Source: Hetaerina americana
Lineage: Eukaryota > Arthropoda > Insecta > Odonata > Calopterygidae
Direction: 5' to 3'
Assembly: GCA_022747635.1 (NCBI GenBank)
Contig: JAKTNV010000003.1
Coordinates: forward strand, 48,400,475 to 48,464,474
DNA length: 64,000 bases
Shown here: piece after piece, positions 48,075 to 58,800 of the stretch
How positions within the stretch are numbered: the first letter of the stretch is position 1
How the letters are laid out: each line of letters opens with the position of its first letter
Notes under the pieces: generated by a model
Told to the model about the DNA's origin: nothing
What the model saw: the letters and a program-made list of their open reading frames with translations, nothing else
The model's database searches: none
Program-made: the position numbers and the translations under genes

Positions 48075-48213
48075 CTCTGATTCTCGATCTCTCGCGGTGA
48101 GTCTCCCTGAAAATGGTCTTCGAACGGCTGATGCGCTCGCCTTGTGATTCTTCCAAACTGGAGGTCCACTCCGTGGCACGGGTAGGCGTTAGAGAGCGCG
48201 CCTTTTGCCTGAC
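48075..48213 (-). CDS. Short exon: basic linker between Ig B and FN3
   Basis: This 139-base exon is open in the required phase. The acceptor CTTCTGACAG|GTC is in phase 0 and the donor ATCAGAG|GTAAGG is in phase 1. It encodes VRQKARSLTPTRATEW, then a Ser/Glu patch, then RISRSKTIFRETHRER and RSRIR. No fold is recognised. The many Arg next to Ser/Thr resemble a basophilic kinase-substrate linker, which is only a hint. Its phase-1 donor joins the FN3 exon across an intron of about 18 kb that holds two tRNA genes and a GC island. Confidence 0.8.
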
Positions 48214-48470
48214 CTGTCAGAAGTTATGAATCATCGACGTTTACAACTATTTCATGGATTATGGCATTAAAATATGAATAGCGGTCACCCGACCAGATTT
48301 TGGGAACAACTCACCTCAAAAATAATTTATGTTCAGGTAATTCACTCATTATGCTGTTTTTCTCCCGTGGAGAAATGCTTCGTGTTTGGATCAAATAAGT
48401 TATATCCCAAAGAAACTGCGGGAGATGCCGCAACAGTAACTTTTAACGGAGTCATCCGCTAATGTGCATT

Positions 48471-48754
48471 TCAATGCAACAGTTTCAGAGTGTAAAAATC
48501 ATTCGCCTTGACTGGGATTCGAACCCAGATCCCTCAATATCCGGTCGAGTGCTTTAGCCACTTAAGCTTACCACTTTGTTCTTAAGCCACTTAAGAACAA
48601 AGGCTTGTTCCTTTAAAAGCCCCAAAAATTTCAGAGTTTAAGAGGACGCCTTGGTAGCTTAAGTGGCTAAAGCACTCGACCGGATATTGAGGGATCTGGG
48701 TTCGAATCCCAGTCAAGGCGAATGATTTTTACACTCTGAAACTGTTGCATTGAA
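48471..48754. mobile_element. Palindromic element with a tRNA-like core on both arms
   Basis: The left arm (48471 to about 48569, with GACTGGGATTCGAACCCAG) is the near-perfect reverse complement of the right arm (about 48650-48754, with CTGGGTTCGAATCCCAGTC). Each arm holds a tRNA-like sequence: B box GGGTTCGAATCCC, A-box-like TTAAGTGGCTAAAGCACT. The arms are about 100 bp with a spacer of about 80 bp. It could fold into a long hairpin or be transcribed by Pol III in both directions. It lies in the intron between Ig B and the basic-linker exon. Confidence 0.9.
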
Positions 48755-50007
48755 GTAAGTTATATGATGAATTTTATTTTATGCCCACGTCAACCCAACG
48801 GTAATTTTCAACGTTTATCTGTGCCTCTGTTTATATCACCATTAAAAAGAGAGAGTAAATTCTCGTTTAATTTTAGACCAACTGATTGTAACTGGTACGT
48901 GAGTTAACACCATACCTTAAGTTAATATTAACAAACATCTTGCGCTCCATTGTAATTATATATTTTTTCATTGCTACTTCAATATTTCTTTGCACTATGT
49001 GCGTCCCATGGTGTTGTGTGGTGCATAAGATCGCTTATTACAATTTGCACTTCCAACTATGTAAACTATACGCATGCATATTGCGCCTCTCATATTGTTG
49101 GACTCCAATTTTATATTGCAGAGAGGGATTGCTCTTATATCAATCTCAATTTTTTATTTACTTTGAGATGCCTGCAAGGAGGATACAATTGCCAGTGGAG
49201 TGTTGTAAGTTAATTGCGACAAAGGTCAATGGTTGAAAAATGTAAATTTGAGTGCAGGTTTTTAACTTAAAAACAAATTTTTATTAGTCTTTATTTGAAG
49301 AGACGGAATTTAAAAAAATTATAAATGAAATATATACGAGTATGTTGGACATTATAACTAATTTACTCATTGAATTACTCAGGTCTATTACAAGATTATA
49401 AATCTATTTTAAATTATTCTATGTGCCTTTACAAGAGGAAATTGTTAAGTATTCTCGAAATAATATCCTCCTTGTGCTTTATTCCTAAATATACAGATTT
49501 TTAGAAACCTTTTCTATTCCAGGGGAGGATGGATTCGCTTTCGCCGCATAAAGAAGGGTTAGCGGGTGCCTACAATGCCGTTTCCATGGCGACCACATTG
49601 AAAAAGCACTAAGAACCCACATGTGAATACCATTTTATACAACATGTTATTAAGTATACTGGAAGATATGATAATTGGTGAACAGACAAAATGCGTATTT
49701 CCAAAATATCGAATCAGCAAGAAAGAAATAGTTCTCAGATGTCCTGCTTTTTCGGAACATATTCTAAACGTGTTCAAAAGATCTCTAATCTGCCTTAATG
49801 CTGAAATCTGGAGGTTGAATTAAATATAAAAGAAACAATGTCGCATATACTAAGTCCAGAGGAACTACAAATAACGGCGATTGGTTTCTCCATTAAATTG
49901 GATAAAATCGTCATTGAATGATTTTTTCCATATTGCTATTTTTTCTATTCTCCAAATGAATGCACACCCTAAAATCTGCATGTCACATCTGCTGCCATAC
50001 TACTTAC
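48755..50007. other. Intron between Ig B and basic linker
   Basis: AT-rich. Nothing recognised. Confidence 0.5.
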
Positions 50008-50180
50008 CCGGACGGTAAAGAACGCACGATCTGTGCCGTACGCATTCCTTATGAGGATATGGTACGTCCCAGCGTCTGCGGGCATGACCCTCTTAAGGGT
50101 CAGTCGAACATAATCGTCCAAAGTCTCTCTCAAAGACCTCGATCCATCGGTAACGTCTCTTGTGCCCTTCTGCCACGTCA
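50008..50180 (-). CDS. Exon: second half of Ig domain B
   Basis: The acceptor ATTTTCAG|TGACG is in phase 1 and completes a Val codon, giving VTWQKGTRDV with the conserved tryptophan. The fold ends with LTLKRVMPADAGTYHILIRN, where the Tyr of the D-x-G-x-Y motif is kept but the second cysteine is replaced by Ile. With Phe at the first site, the whole domain lacks the disulfide pair. The domain finishes at AFFTVRV. The donor CGG|GTAAGT is in phase 0. Intracellular muscle Ig domains commonly lose these cysteines because they work in a reducing environment. Confidence 0.87.
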
Positions 50181-50717
50181 CTGAAAATATATGAAATAGC
50201 ACGTCAGTAGCACAGGGGAAGATAATGCTGAGTTCATGTATGATTTCCGGGTGACGAATTTTATTAGTAAATGTTTAACACCAACGCGAAATAATTTACA
50301 AATATTTTAAGACCCAAGCATACATCCGCATTTTAACCTTCAAGTGAAAAATAAAGACCCGTTTGATAGACTTTAATATCAAAATAATTAAATTTCATTA
50401 GGGCCATATCAATCAGGCGGGATCAAGGTGATTAAGACAGGTAACAAAGATGAAAACATACACAAGATGATGATAAAAGAAAGATGAAAACATACACAAG
50501 CAATTAGAGTGATGACTAAAATATTTAGAATAGTAAAATGGATAAACGTAGAAATATTTGTGAGTTTCTGAGTGTGTTCTAAAATTAAATAAACAGGTTA
50601 TCAATTATAGGGAATATGAATGGCGCAAAATGATAGGCTTAATGTTTTAAACCAGAATTCTAGGGGATAGGATGGTGTTATTAGGAACCCATAAGAACTT
50701 GAAGAAATAAAGATAAA

Positions 50718-50719
<2 letters not shown>
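50181..50719. other. Intron inside Ig domain B, first part
   Basis: AT-rich, with a short local repeat of GATGAAAACATACACAAG at about 50450-50500. Nothing else recognised. Confidence 0.5.
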
Positions 50720-50751
<32 letters not shown>

Positions 50752-50760
50752 TACACACAC
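50720..50760. repeat. (TA)n/(CA)n microsatellite
   Basis: TA dinucleotides followed by ACACACAC, directly abutting the palindromic element. Confidence 0.95.
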
Positions 50761-51097
50761 ATTCAAACACGAAAACTCGCCTTATGGCGAATAAATATTC
50801 ATATACATGGAAATAGATATAAGGAAAAGGGATAGGAACACATATAAAAGACGAACACAAGAGAGGTGGGGAAGGCGGAATCGAGCAGATCATAAGTGTA
50901 AAAATACTTCCTTGACCGGGACGTGAACCACGGCTCTTTCGACTTACCGGTCTGAAAGAGCCGTGGTTGAAGTCCCGGTCAAGGAAATATTTTTACACTT
51001 GTGATCTGCTCGTTTCCGCTTTCCCCACCTCTCCTGTGTTCGTCTGTAATATGTGATCCTACCCCTTTTCCTAATATCTATTTCAATGGGAATGAAT
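50758..51097. mobile_element. Palindromic element with tRNA-like core, same family as 17.2 kb
   Basis: The left part starts CACATTCAAACACGAAAAC (as at 17227). Its arm from about 50802 (GGAAATAGATATAAGGAAAA, GGGATAGGAACACATA) to about 50950 is mirrored by the right arm to about 51090 (CCTTTTCCTAATATCTATTT). The tRNA-like halves CCGGGACGTGAACCACGG and CCGTGGTTGAAGTCCCGG meet near the centre (about 50951). Both arms then carry GAGCAGATCA or its reverse. (TA)n lies on both sides. Confidence 0.88.
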
Positions 51098-51105
51098 ATA
51101 TATAC

Positions 51106-51143
<38 letters not shown>

Positions 51144-51150
51144 TTATATA
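51098..51150. repeat. (TA)n microsatellite
   Basis: Begins just after the palindromic element. Pure TA with one TTTATTTA interruption. Confidence 0.96.
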
Positions 51151-51403
51151 TATACCTGTACCTGTTACCTGTATACCTATACCTGTTAACTAAAAATTAC
51201 AAGTGGGTCAACGAAAGATTTGACACATCAAATTAAGGTTTAATGGAAAAGATACATGGATAAATTTTTATTTACGTATGAGATAAAGGACCCAACACAT
51301 CAATAATTTTCTCTTGCATTTTTAATTTTTGTTTCAACACGACTTATTTTCAAACTGATCGTGGGTGTATATTTTCACAATCACACGCCTACGTCTTTCT
51401 TAC

Positions 51404-51637
51404 CTCTGGGTCTTGGCTCTCCAGTGACTCGGAATGAAACGACAGCGTCTTCACCAACTAAAACATCCAATTCATTCGTCGGGCGTTCAACGAACATTGC
51501 AGGTCTTCCATGAGTCCAACTTCGACGACGCCCATGGCCTGCTGGTCCGTGACCGTCCGTCCTGGAGCCAGACAAAGAATCTGGAGCCATACCCCAGTAA
51601 GGCGTCCCAGACAGTCTCTCCAACTTTTCATGTGACC
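51404..51637 (-). CDS. Exon: linker and first half of Ig domain B
   Basis: The acceptor TTGTATTGAAG is followed by GGTCACATG in phase 1, continuing the linker as SGSHEKLERLSGTPYW, followed by a Gly/Arg/His-rich stretch. The Ig fold opens with AMFVERPTNELDVLVGEDA. At the usual first cysteine position (VVSFRVTGEP) there is Phe, not Cys. The donor AGAG|GTAAGA is in phase 1. The tryptophan of the fold lies at the very start of the next exon, so the intron cuts the domain between strand B/C and the Trp. This is a common intron position in Ig genes. Confidence 0.85.
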
Positions 51638-52740
51638 CTTCAATACAAACAGGCAAATGAAAATGAATTTTGGTGGCGATTCGGATTGAAAATTAAGAGC
51701 AATAAATGAGAAACAGAAAAGAATTGTGTTTTAAGCGAAGGATATTTTAGCAATCTATAAAATAGAATTGATGTGTTGATAAATAAGCTCCAAAATTAAT
51801 AAAACTCAAAAGGATGAAGGATCCTCTAACTTTCTATTGAGCGTTCGAGAACATTTTGTTCAGCCTCAAATATCAATAGAAAACCTTTTCAACAAATACA
51901 TTCTGGATAATAGTCGTATATGCAATGAAATCAATTTCTCTTTTCACCTCTGAAGTTGACTCGCAAAGTTAAATTTTGAACAAATAGTTCTTCGGGCAAT
52001 TCGAGCAATATACAAGTACAGTAGAATAGTTTTGTAGATGGTTAAACATGACCAAGAGAAGGTTTCCGTCAGAATACCCAAAATCGAAAATTCAATATTT
52101 TAGCAGTAACCGATGCAATCTGATGGAAACAGAAATTCAGTTACAGTGTTTCACTTAATATAATACCAAACACAGCAAATTAATGGAAAGAAATCTGACA
52201 GGAAAGCTGACACTCTTATCTTAAACCTTTATTAAAATATATTCTATACCTAAGTAAAAAAAAGGAAAGAAAGATAATAAAATCCTGAAAACTGGTAAAA
52301 TAAATTTAAAATAAATACCTGAGAGCTATATCTACTGAAACATAGAATTTGTGGATACTGATAAGTAAATTATGATTTCACTCTTTTCTTTTTTCAATCC
52401 AAAATCACAGTTTTACCAATTGGGAAAAAAATAATCATGCACCTACATAGAGACGTGTGGAAATTCAACTTTTTATTCTGATTAAATTGCGAAGAATAAA
52501 GAAATTTTAAGAACTACCGACGTTGGAAGAAATATTTTAACGTCGGGTACTCTATAAAATATGCAACATTACCCCACTATACGGAATTCTGTTCAACGCA
52601 TAAGCCATCATTTTCATTTTTGTGGTTTACTATTACCTTAATTTCACACTCTTATTAAGGGAACACATTTTACTTAAGTTTTTAGGAGGAATGCATTTAA
52701 TGGACATGAAATGAAGATAGAATCCATCAGGCAAACTAAC
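51638..52740 (-). other. Intron in the Ig A/Ig B linker
   Basis: AT-rich 1.1-kb phase-1 intron. Nothing recognised. Confidence 0.6.
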
Positions 52741-53319
52741 CCGAGTCAAAGATGACGGGAGTTCGATGACGGCGCCTCATCTTGGGTGTCTCGATCCAGC
52801 CTGGGTCATCCATTTCGTGCGTTGGCCAGGGCCTCTCGAGAGAACTATCTCTTGGCAAGGGCTCCCATGGTGCCGCGGGGGGTATGTAACCGGACAGAGA
52901 TGGGAACCTTTGCCCACGCCTCCGGCCCGTATCCTCCCAGTCCGCGGCTTTGACAGCTGCTCTATACAAGGGCGGTAGGGACCGACGACGAGCGTTACTT
53001 AGCGCCATCATCTCGTGCCGCTGGATTTCGTGTTCCGCCCTTTTCTCTTCCTCTTTAGCAACTGCATAAGCCACCGCTGTTGCCGTAGCTGCAATCTCCT
53101 CTTTAGTTCTAGGAATCTTTTCTGTAGCCACTTCTTCATCAGGGAGCTGGGAGTCGTAGATTTTCAAGAATGATACTGTGACTATCTCGCCATGTTCATT
53201 ACGAGCCACACAGGCATATTCCCCTTCGTCCGATAACTGAGCGTCGTTTATTGTGAGCGTTGCAATTCCACCATCTTTTACTGAGGTCTTGTACTTTCGC
53301 CGAGATTTTCCGCTTGAAC
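52741..53319 (-). CDS. Exon: second half of Ig domain A plus about 120-residue linker
   Basis: The acceptor TATTTAG|GTTC is in phase 1 and completes a Gly codon with the previous exon. The first part finishes the Ig fold, with DGGIATLTINDAQLSDEG and then EYACVARNEHG carrying the second disulfide cysteine. Next comes a linker that first has Ala, Glu and Lys in a likely helix (around AYAVAKEEEKRAEHE) and then turns rich in Arg, Pro and Trp (GYIPPAAPWEPLPRD). The donor TCGG|GTTAGT is moderate, in phase 1. Reading through it would meet TAG at once, giving an end at FDSG, so an intron-retention isoform ending here is possible. The phase match to the next exon favours splicing. Confidence 0.85.
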
Positions 53320-53777
53320 CTAAATAGCATTTAAATTGGAAGCATTTAAGGTCATTATTAATATCCATTTGAGACTATTCGTGGCGAATCCTGAGAAAAT
53401 GTATATTGTAACGTAATTTTTCCACCTGTTAAAACTCTTTCTCTTTCATCATAATATGTTGAAATAATGCGTTATTTTCAGCTCTAATGCTTTGATAAAT
53501 ATTAAATATTTCCCTTTGATCATAGGCATAATTCTTATTTTTACATTTTTCCACGAATTAAATTAATTTATTTAATACATAAATTTCATAAACTCAGCGT
53601 GATAAAATGGTAACTACTTTAAAAATTTACAATTACTTTGTTGTATCATAAATTATATAGCTTCTCCTCTAAATTAATCAAACAAATATATCTTTCTACC
53701 TCTAAGCCTTTTCAGGCTTTCAGGCTTGATAATTCGATAAGCAAAAGTAGAAAAAGCTAAAAATCGAATTTACTTAC
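53320..53777 (-). other. Intron inside Ig domain A
   Basis: AT-rich phase-1 intron. Nothing recognised. Confidence 0.75.
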
Positions 53778-53955
53778 CTACTCCCTTGAGCATTGTCTCC
53801 AAGGATAGTAGTTTGCCGTCTTTCATCCATGTAATTTGGGGGTCAGGGCTGCCCACAACGCTACATGTTAACTTCACCGATGAGCCAACAGCTTCAGTGT
53901 GGTCGGTTAGATGCGTTTCAAAACGTGGCTTTTTGCGATACAAAACATCAGCTCT
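53778..53955 (-). CDS. Exon: first half of Ig domain A
   Basis: The acceptor is ...TTTATGCAG just before the codons for RADVLYRKKPRFE, in phase 0, matching the giant exon's donor. The exon encodes the N-terminal half of an I-set Ig fold: strand with PRFE, the first conserved cysteine in VKLTCSVVG, and the invariant tryptophan in ITWMKDGK. The donor is GTAG|GTAAGT (phase 1). The frame would otherwise stop 9 bases into the intron. The next exon supplies the second cysteine. It begins directly after the charged tail of the giant exon, so the Ig chain starts immediately C-terminal to the Lys/Glu rod. Confidence 0.9.
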
Positions 53956-55872
53956 CTGCATAAAAATATTAATACTAGGATTAGAGTAGGCATATTGCAA
54001 ATCTTCAATGAAATTATGACAAATTCATTAAGTCTAAATTATCACTATGTCATTGGAATTTGAAGTGGTTAGTATTTTCATTCACATCTAAGTATATCAT
54101 TTAAGTTGTGCGTCAGTTTTTAGGGGTTCCTACAGCCATAATTATTAACTAAAAACTCCGTTTTCTCGGCTTGAATATTTTTCAAGCAGTGTATCATTTC
54201 TTTCCGCCATTAACCGATAATGCATTGTAAATTTTAGCAATTGACCAATTTAGCTTATTTCATACTCTTGAAAATAACTTAAAATTGCTACAAGATCTGG
54301 ATTGCTTAGCATTGAGTTCAGCAATTATGAGTAGTAGAATTTTTAGCAACTATTCGCTGGTTCGGATAGACTCGCTTTAGATGTAAAATTTCAATTGCTT
54401 TGCAGTTTCCCTAAAGTTCTCATCTTTAAATCTTATATTTAATATAAGCAAACTTGAAGTAAAACGAAGAGGAAAAAATTAGATTTACATGGAATGAACT
54501 ATTCTATAGACTTTTTTTGCATTTGTACCAAATTCCGCTGAATACCATTTAATACATACAAAATAAATTGGACTTTTTTCTTAACTTTCTGGAATTCATT
54601 TCCAAAAAAAATCGCTTGATGACGACTTAAATGCTAAATCATTTAATAAGTGAATATTAATGGAATTTTGGTAGTAATTATATCAATTGACTACATCCTC
54701 ATATCGGTGATAACTTCTGTAACGAATCCCTGACAAATATAGTGCGGTTTTCATCGGAATTAAGATTTTTAACCGACTTAACTATACAATAATTATCCTA
54801 AATATTATTTATTAACATTTACAGACGTTATACTTGTAGTTATAATTTTGCTATGCATCGAGCTAAGCGCTAATATTCAAGTGGGGAGCGCCCATATCTG
54901 CGGGTCTCGTAGATTTGAATTTGAGGTGCCTTTTAAATTAACATAATAGTACTTTCTTTAATCGCATTCTTTTCCGCTACAAAAAGTGCACTCATTACAC
55001 CTCAACGTCATTTTTGAATGGCGTTGACTACTAACTAGTGATTTTAATGAAACAAATATCCCACCACCACGTTAATCACGCTACCACGTTAATCTTTTCA
55101 CCATATGCAGAGATATATCCGGATTTGATCACAAGGGTGGTATTTTTTATGGCAACTTTGGTCCTTTTAGCTACATGTACCTTAATATGTTGGAAAACGT
55201 GAGCTATTACTTATCTATTATCTTAAGTCGAAAAAAAGTTAGCATAGCTAAATACTTTCATTTTTTTAAATCGACTTGGGTGGAAATATATTGGTCTTCA
55301 TTAGAAATCAGAATAATATTATACCAGCATTGGTTAATTTCAAATAGTCTTTTTTAATTCAAAGGAAAACCGTTATAGGTAAGCTTTTCTGCCCCTAAAG
55401 GTAATATTTTAATTTCTGTACCTAAAATATCTTATTTACGCTGATAGAATCACACACAAGTACTGACAGATAGCTTCATTTAAAATTGAAAAAATGACCA
55501 ATATAATCTGCAAAAGCATAAGAAATTAACTACTCCTCGCCTTAGAATTCACTTTGATAGATGCAGGGGACAGAAATGCATTGATAAAAAGTATCGCAAT
55601 AGCATAGCATTCCGCAAGCAATCATTTGCTTCCTAAACGTCAAATTGTGCACACAAATTCACATACATGAATTCATAAACGAAAATCCGTCCAACAGGGA
55701 ACAAATAGTAAAAAGAATAAACTACATACGTATATAAAGGGGACAACAGGAGAAAACACATTTTGAAGGATATAGGTTTTGGAAAGAATGGAGAAAACCT
55801 TAAAGAACAAACGCAAAGCATGCACATAAATATATAGAGTAAAATGTTTTAAATGACGCTTAAAATGCTCAC
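53956..55872 (-). other. Intron between the giant exon and Ig A
   Basis: AT-rich 1.9-kb phase-0 intron. No repeat, RNA gene or extra exon recognised. Confidence 0.65.
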
Positions 55873-58800
55873 CTCAATTTTTTCTTCTGACGGCGCAAGT
55901 ACAGTATCCCAGACACTTGACCCTGTCGATACTGTGCTGGAATACTGCAGACTATCAGCATCCAAGTGGGCACCCCCGTTGGGCATGGAGGATACTTCTA
56001 ATGGTCCCTTCCCTAATGACGACTCTATTTTTTTGTCAGTTTTCAGGGCATCGACCTTATCCGACTCTAATATAGCCGGTTCCTTAGCTTTTTGATCGAT
56101 CACATCACTTCCCTTAATGCTTTTCCTTGACTTTTCGACCGTGAGGTCGCCATTAGATGTCTCTTCCTGGGATTCCTCCTTCGAGCCTTTACGTTTCTTG
56201 ATACCGTTCTTTTTTACTTTTTTCTTTTCAGCTCCTTTGTTAGCTTCACCTATTTTCCCTTGAACCGTTCCGCTATCGGACACCTTCACGTCTGCAGAAG
56301 ATCCTTTATCATCGTCCTTAACCCTTGAATCACTCTTCATCTCCTCTTTAACTTTTCCATTCTTTGAAACTGTCTTCCCATCGTGCAGTTTTTCCTGCTC
56401 AAGTTTTTCGGATTTTTTCTCTTTAATAGCCCGAGCATCATCCTCTTTTTCCTTTCCTTCCTTTTCTTTCGGCTTGGAAGCGTCATCCTTTATTTCTTTC
56501 TTTCTTTCAAAACTCTCCCTCTCCTCCTTTTTCTCCAATTCCTCCTTCGATTTGCCGGCTTCTTCCAATTTCTTCTTCTCTGCTTCCAACTTCTGCTTTT
56601 CATCCTTTTCTTTCTTATTTTCCTCTTCCACCTTCTTCTCTTCTTCACCCTTCTTCCTTTTTTCAGCTTCCAGCTTCTCCTTCTCTTCTTTTTCCTTTTT
56701 CTTCTTCTCCTCCTCTTCCTTCTTCTTCATCTCATCTTCTTCCTTTTTCTTTTTCTCCGCTTCCAGCTTTTCTTTCTCCTCTTTTTCCTTCTTCTTTTTC
56801 TCATCCTCTTCCTTCTTCTTCATCTCATCTTCTTCCTTTTTCTTTTTCTCCGCTTCCAGCCTCCCTTTCTCCTCTTTTTCCTTCTTCTTTTTCTTATCCT
56901 CTTCCTTCTTCTTCATCTCTTCTTCTTCCTTTTTATTTTTCTCCGCTTCCAGCTTTTCTTTCTCCTCTTTTTCCTTCTTCTTTTTATCCTCCTCTTCCTT
57001 CTTCTTCACTTCTTCCTCTTCCTTTTTCTTTTTCATCACTTCTTCCTCTTCCTTTTTCTTCTTCTTCGCCTCTTCCTCTTCCTTTTTCTTCTTCTCCGCT
57101 TCCAGCTTCTCTTTCTCTTCTTTTTCCTTTTTCTTCTTCTCCTCCTCTTTCTTCTTCTTCGCCTCTTCCTCTTCCTTTTTCTTCTTCTCCGCTTCCAGCT
57201 TCTCTTTCTCCTCTTTTTCCTTCTTCTCCTTCTCCTCCTCTTTCTTCTTTTTCATAGCTTCTTCTTCCTTTTTCTTCTTCTCCGCTTCCAGCTTCTCTTT
57301 CTCCTCTTTTTCCTTTTTCTTCCTCTCCTCCTCTTTCTTCTTCTTCGCCTCTTCTTCCTCCTTTTTCTTTTTCTCCGCCTCCAGCTTTTCTTTCTCCTCG
57401 TTTTCCTTTTTCTTTTGTTCAGCTTCCAACTTTTCTTTCTCCTCCTTTATCTTTTTCTCTTCTTCCTTCTTTTTCTTCTCTTCTTCCACCTTTTTCTTTT
57501 TCTCCACCTCAAGTTTCTCTTTCTCCTCTTTTTCCTTTTTATTTTGTTCAGCTTCTACCTTTTCTTTCTCCTCCTTTATCTTTTTCTCTTCTTCCTTCTT
57601 TTTCTTCTCTTCTTCCTCCTTTTTCTTTTTCTCCGCCTCAAGTTTCTCTTTCTCCTCTTTTTCCTTTTTCTTTTGTTCAGCTTCCACCTTTTCTTTCTCC
57701 TCCTTTATCTTTTTCTCTTCTTCCTTCTTTTTCTTCTCTTCTTCCTCCTTTTTCTTTTTCTCCGCCTCAAGTTTCTCTTTCTCCTCTTTTTCCTTTTTCT
57801 TTTGTTCAGCTTCCACCTTTTCTTTCTCCTCCTTTATCTTTTTCTCTTCTTCCTTCTTTTTCTTCTCTTCTTCCTCCTTTTTCTTCTCTTCTTCCTCCTT
57901 TTTCTTTTTCTCCGCCTCAAGTTTCTCTTTCTCCTCTTTTTCCTTTTTCTTCTTCTCCTCCTCTTTCTTCTTCTTCGCCTCTTCTTCCTCCTTTTTCTTT
58001 TTCTCCGCCTCAAGTTTCTCTTTCTCCTCTTTTTCCTTTTTCTTTTGTTCAGCTTCTACTTTTTCTTTCTCCTCCTTTATCTTTTTCTCTTCTTCCTTCT
58101 TTTTCTTCTCTTCTTCCTCCTTTTTCTTTTTCTCCGTTTCCTCTTTCTCTTTCTCCTCCTTTATCTTTTTTTCTTCTTCCTGCTTCTTTTTCTCTTCTTC
58201 TTCCTTTTTCTTCTTCTCCACTTCCAGCTTTTCTTTCTTTTCATTTTCCTTCTTTTTCTCCTCTTCCTTCTTCATTCCTTCCTCTTCCTTTTTCTTCTTC
58301 TCCGCTTCCAGTTTCTCTTTATCTTCGTTTTCTCTTTTCTCCGCTTCCTTCTTTTTCAACTCTTCTTCTTTTTTCTTTCTCTCAGCTTCCAGCTTCTCTT
58401 TCTCCTCCTTTTTCTTTTTCTGTTCCTCCTCCTGCTTCTTCATCTCCTCATTTTCTTTTTTCTTCTTTTCTGCTTCCAGTTTCTCTTTATCCTCCTTTTC
58501 CTTCTTTTTATCACCTTCCAGCTTCTCTTTCTCTTCATTTTCCTTCTTTTTGTTCTCCTCTTTCTTCGTCTTCATTTCCTCATTTTCCTTTTTCATCTTC
58601 TCCACTTTCAGTGTTTCATTCTCCTCCTTTTCCTGTGTCTTTTTTACCTCTTCCTTCATTTTCGTCTCTTCTTCTTTTTTCTTTTCCTCAACCTTCAGCT
58701 TCTCTTTTCCCTCCTTTTCCTTATCCTTTTTCTCATCTTCATCTTTTCTTATTTTTTCTTCTTCCTTTTTATTTTTCACTGCTTCAAGTTTCTCTACCTC

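Noticed and set aside
52736..52741. Apparent protein end at ...VIFDSG (TAG)
   Set aside because: The TAG lies inside a GTTAGT donor, and the phase matches the exon at 51637. Kept only as a possible intron-retention isoform.
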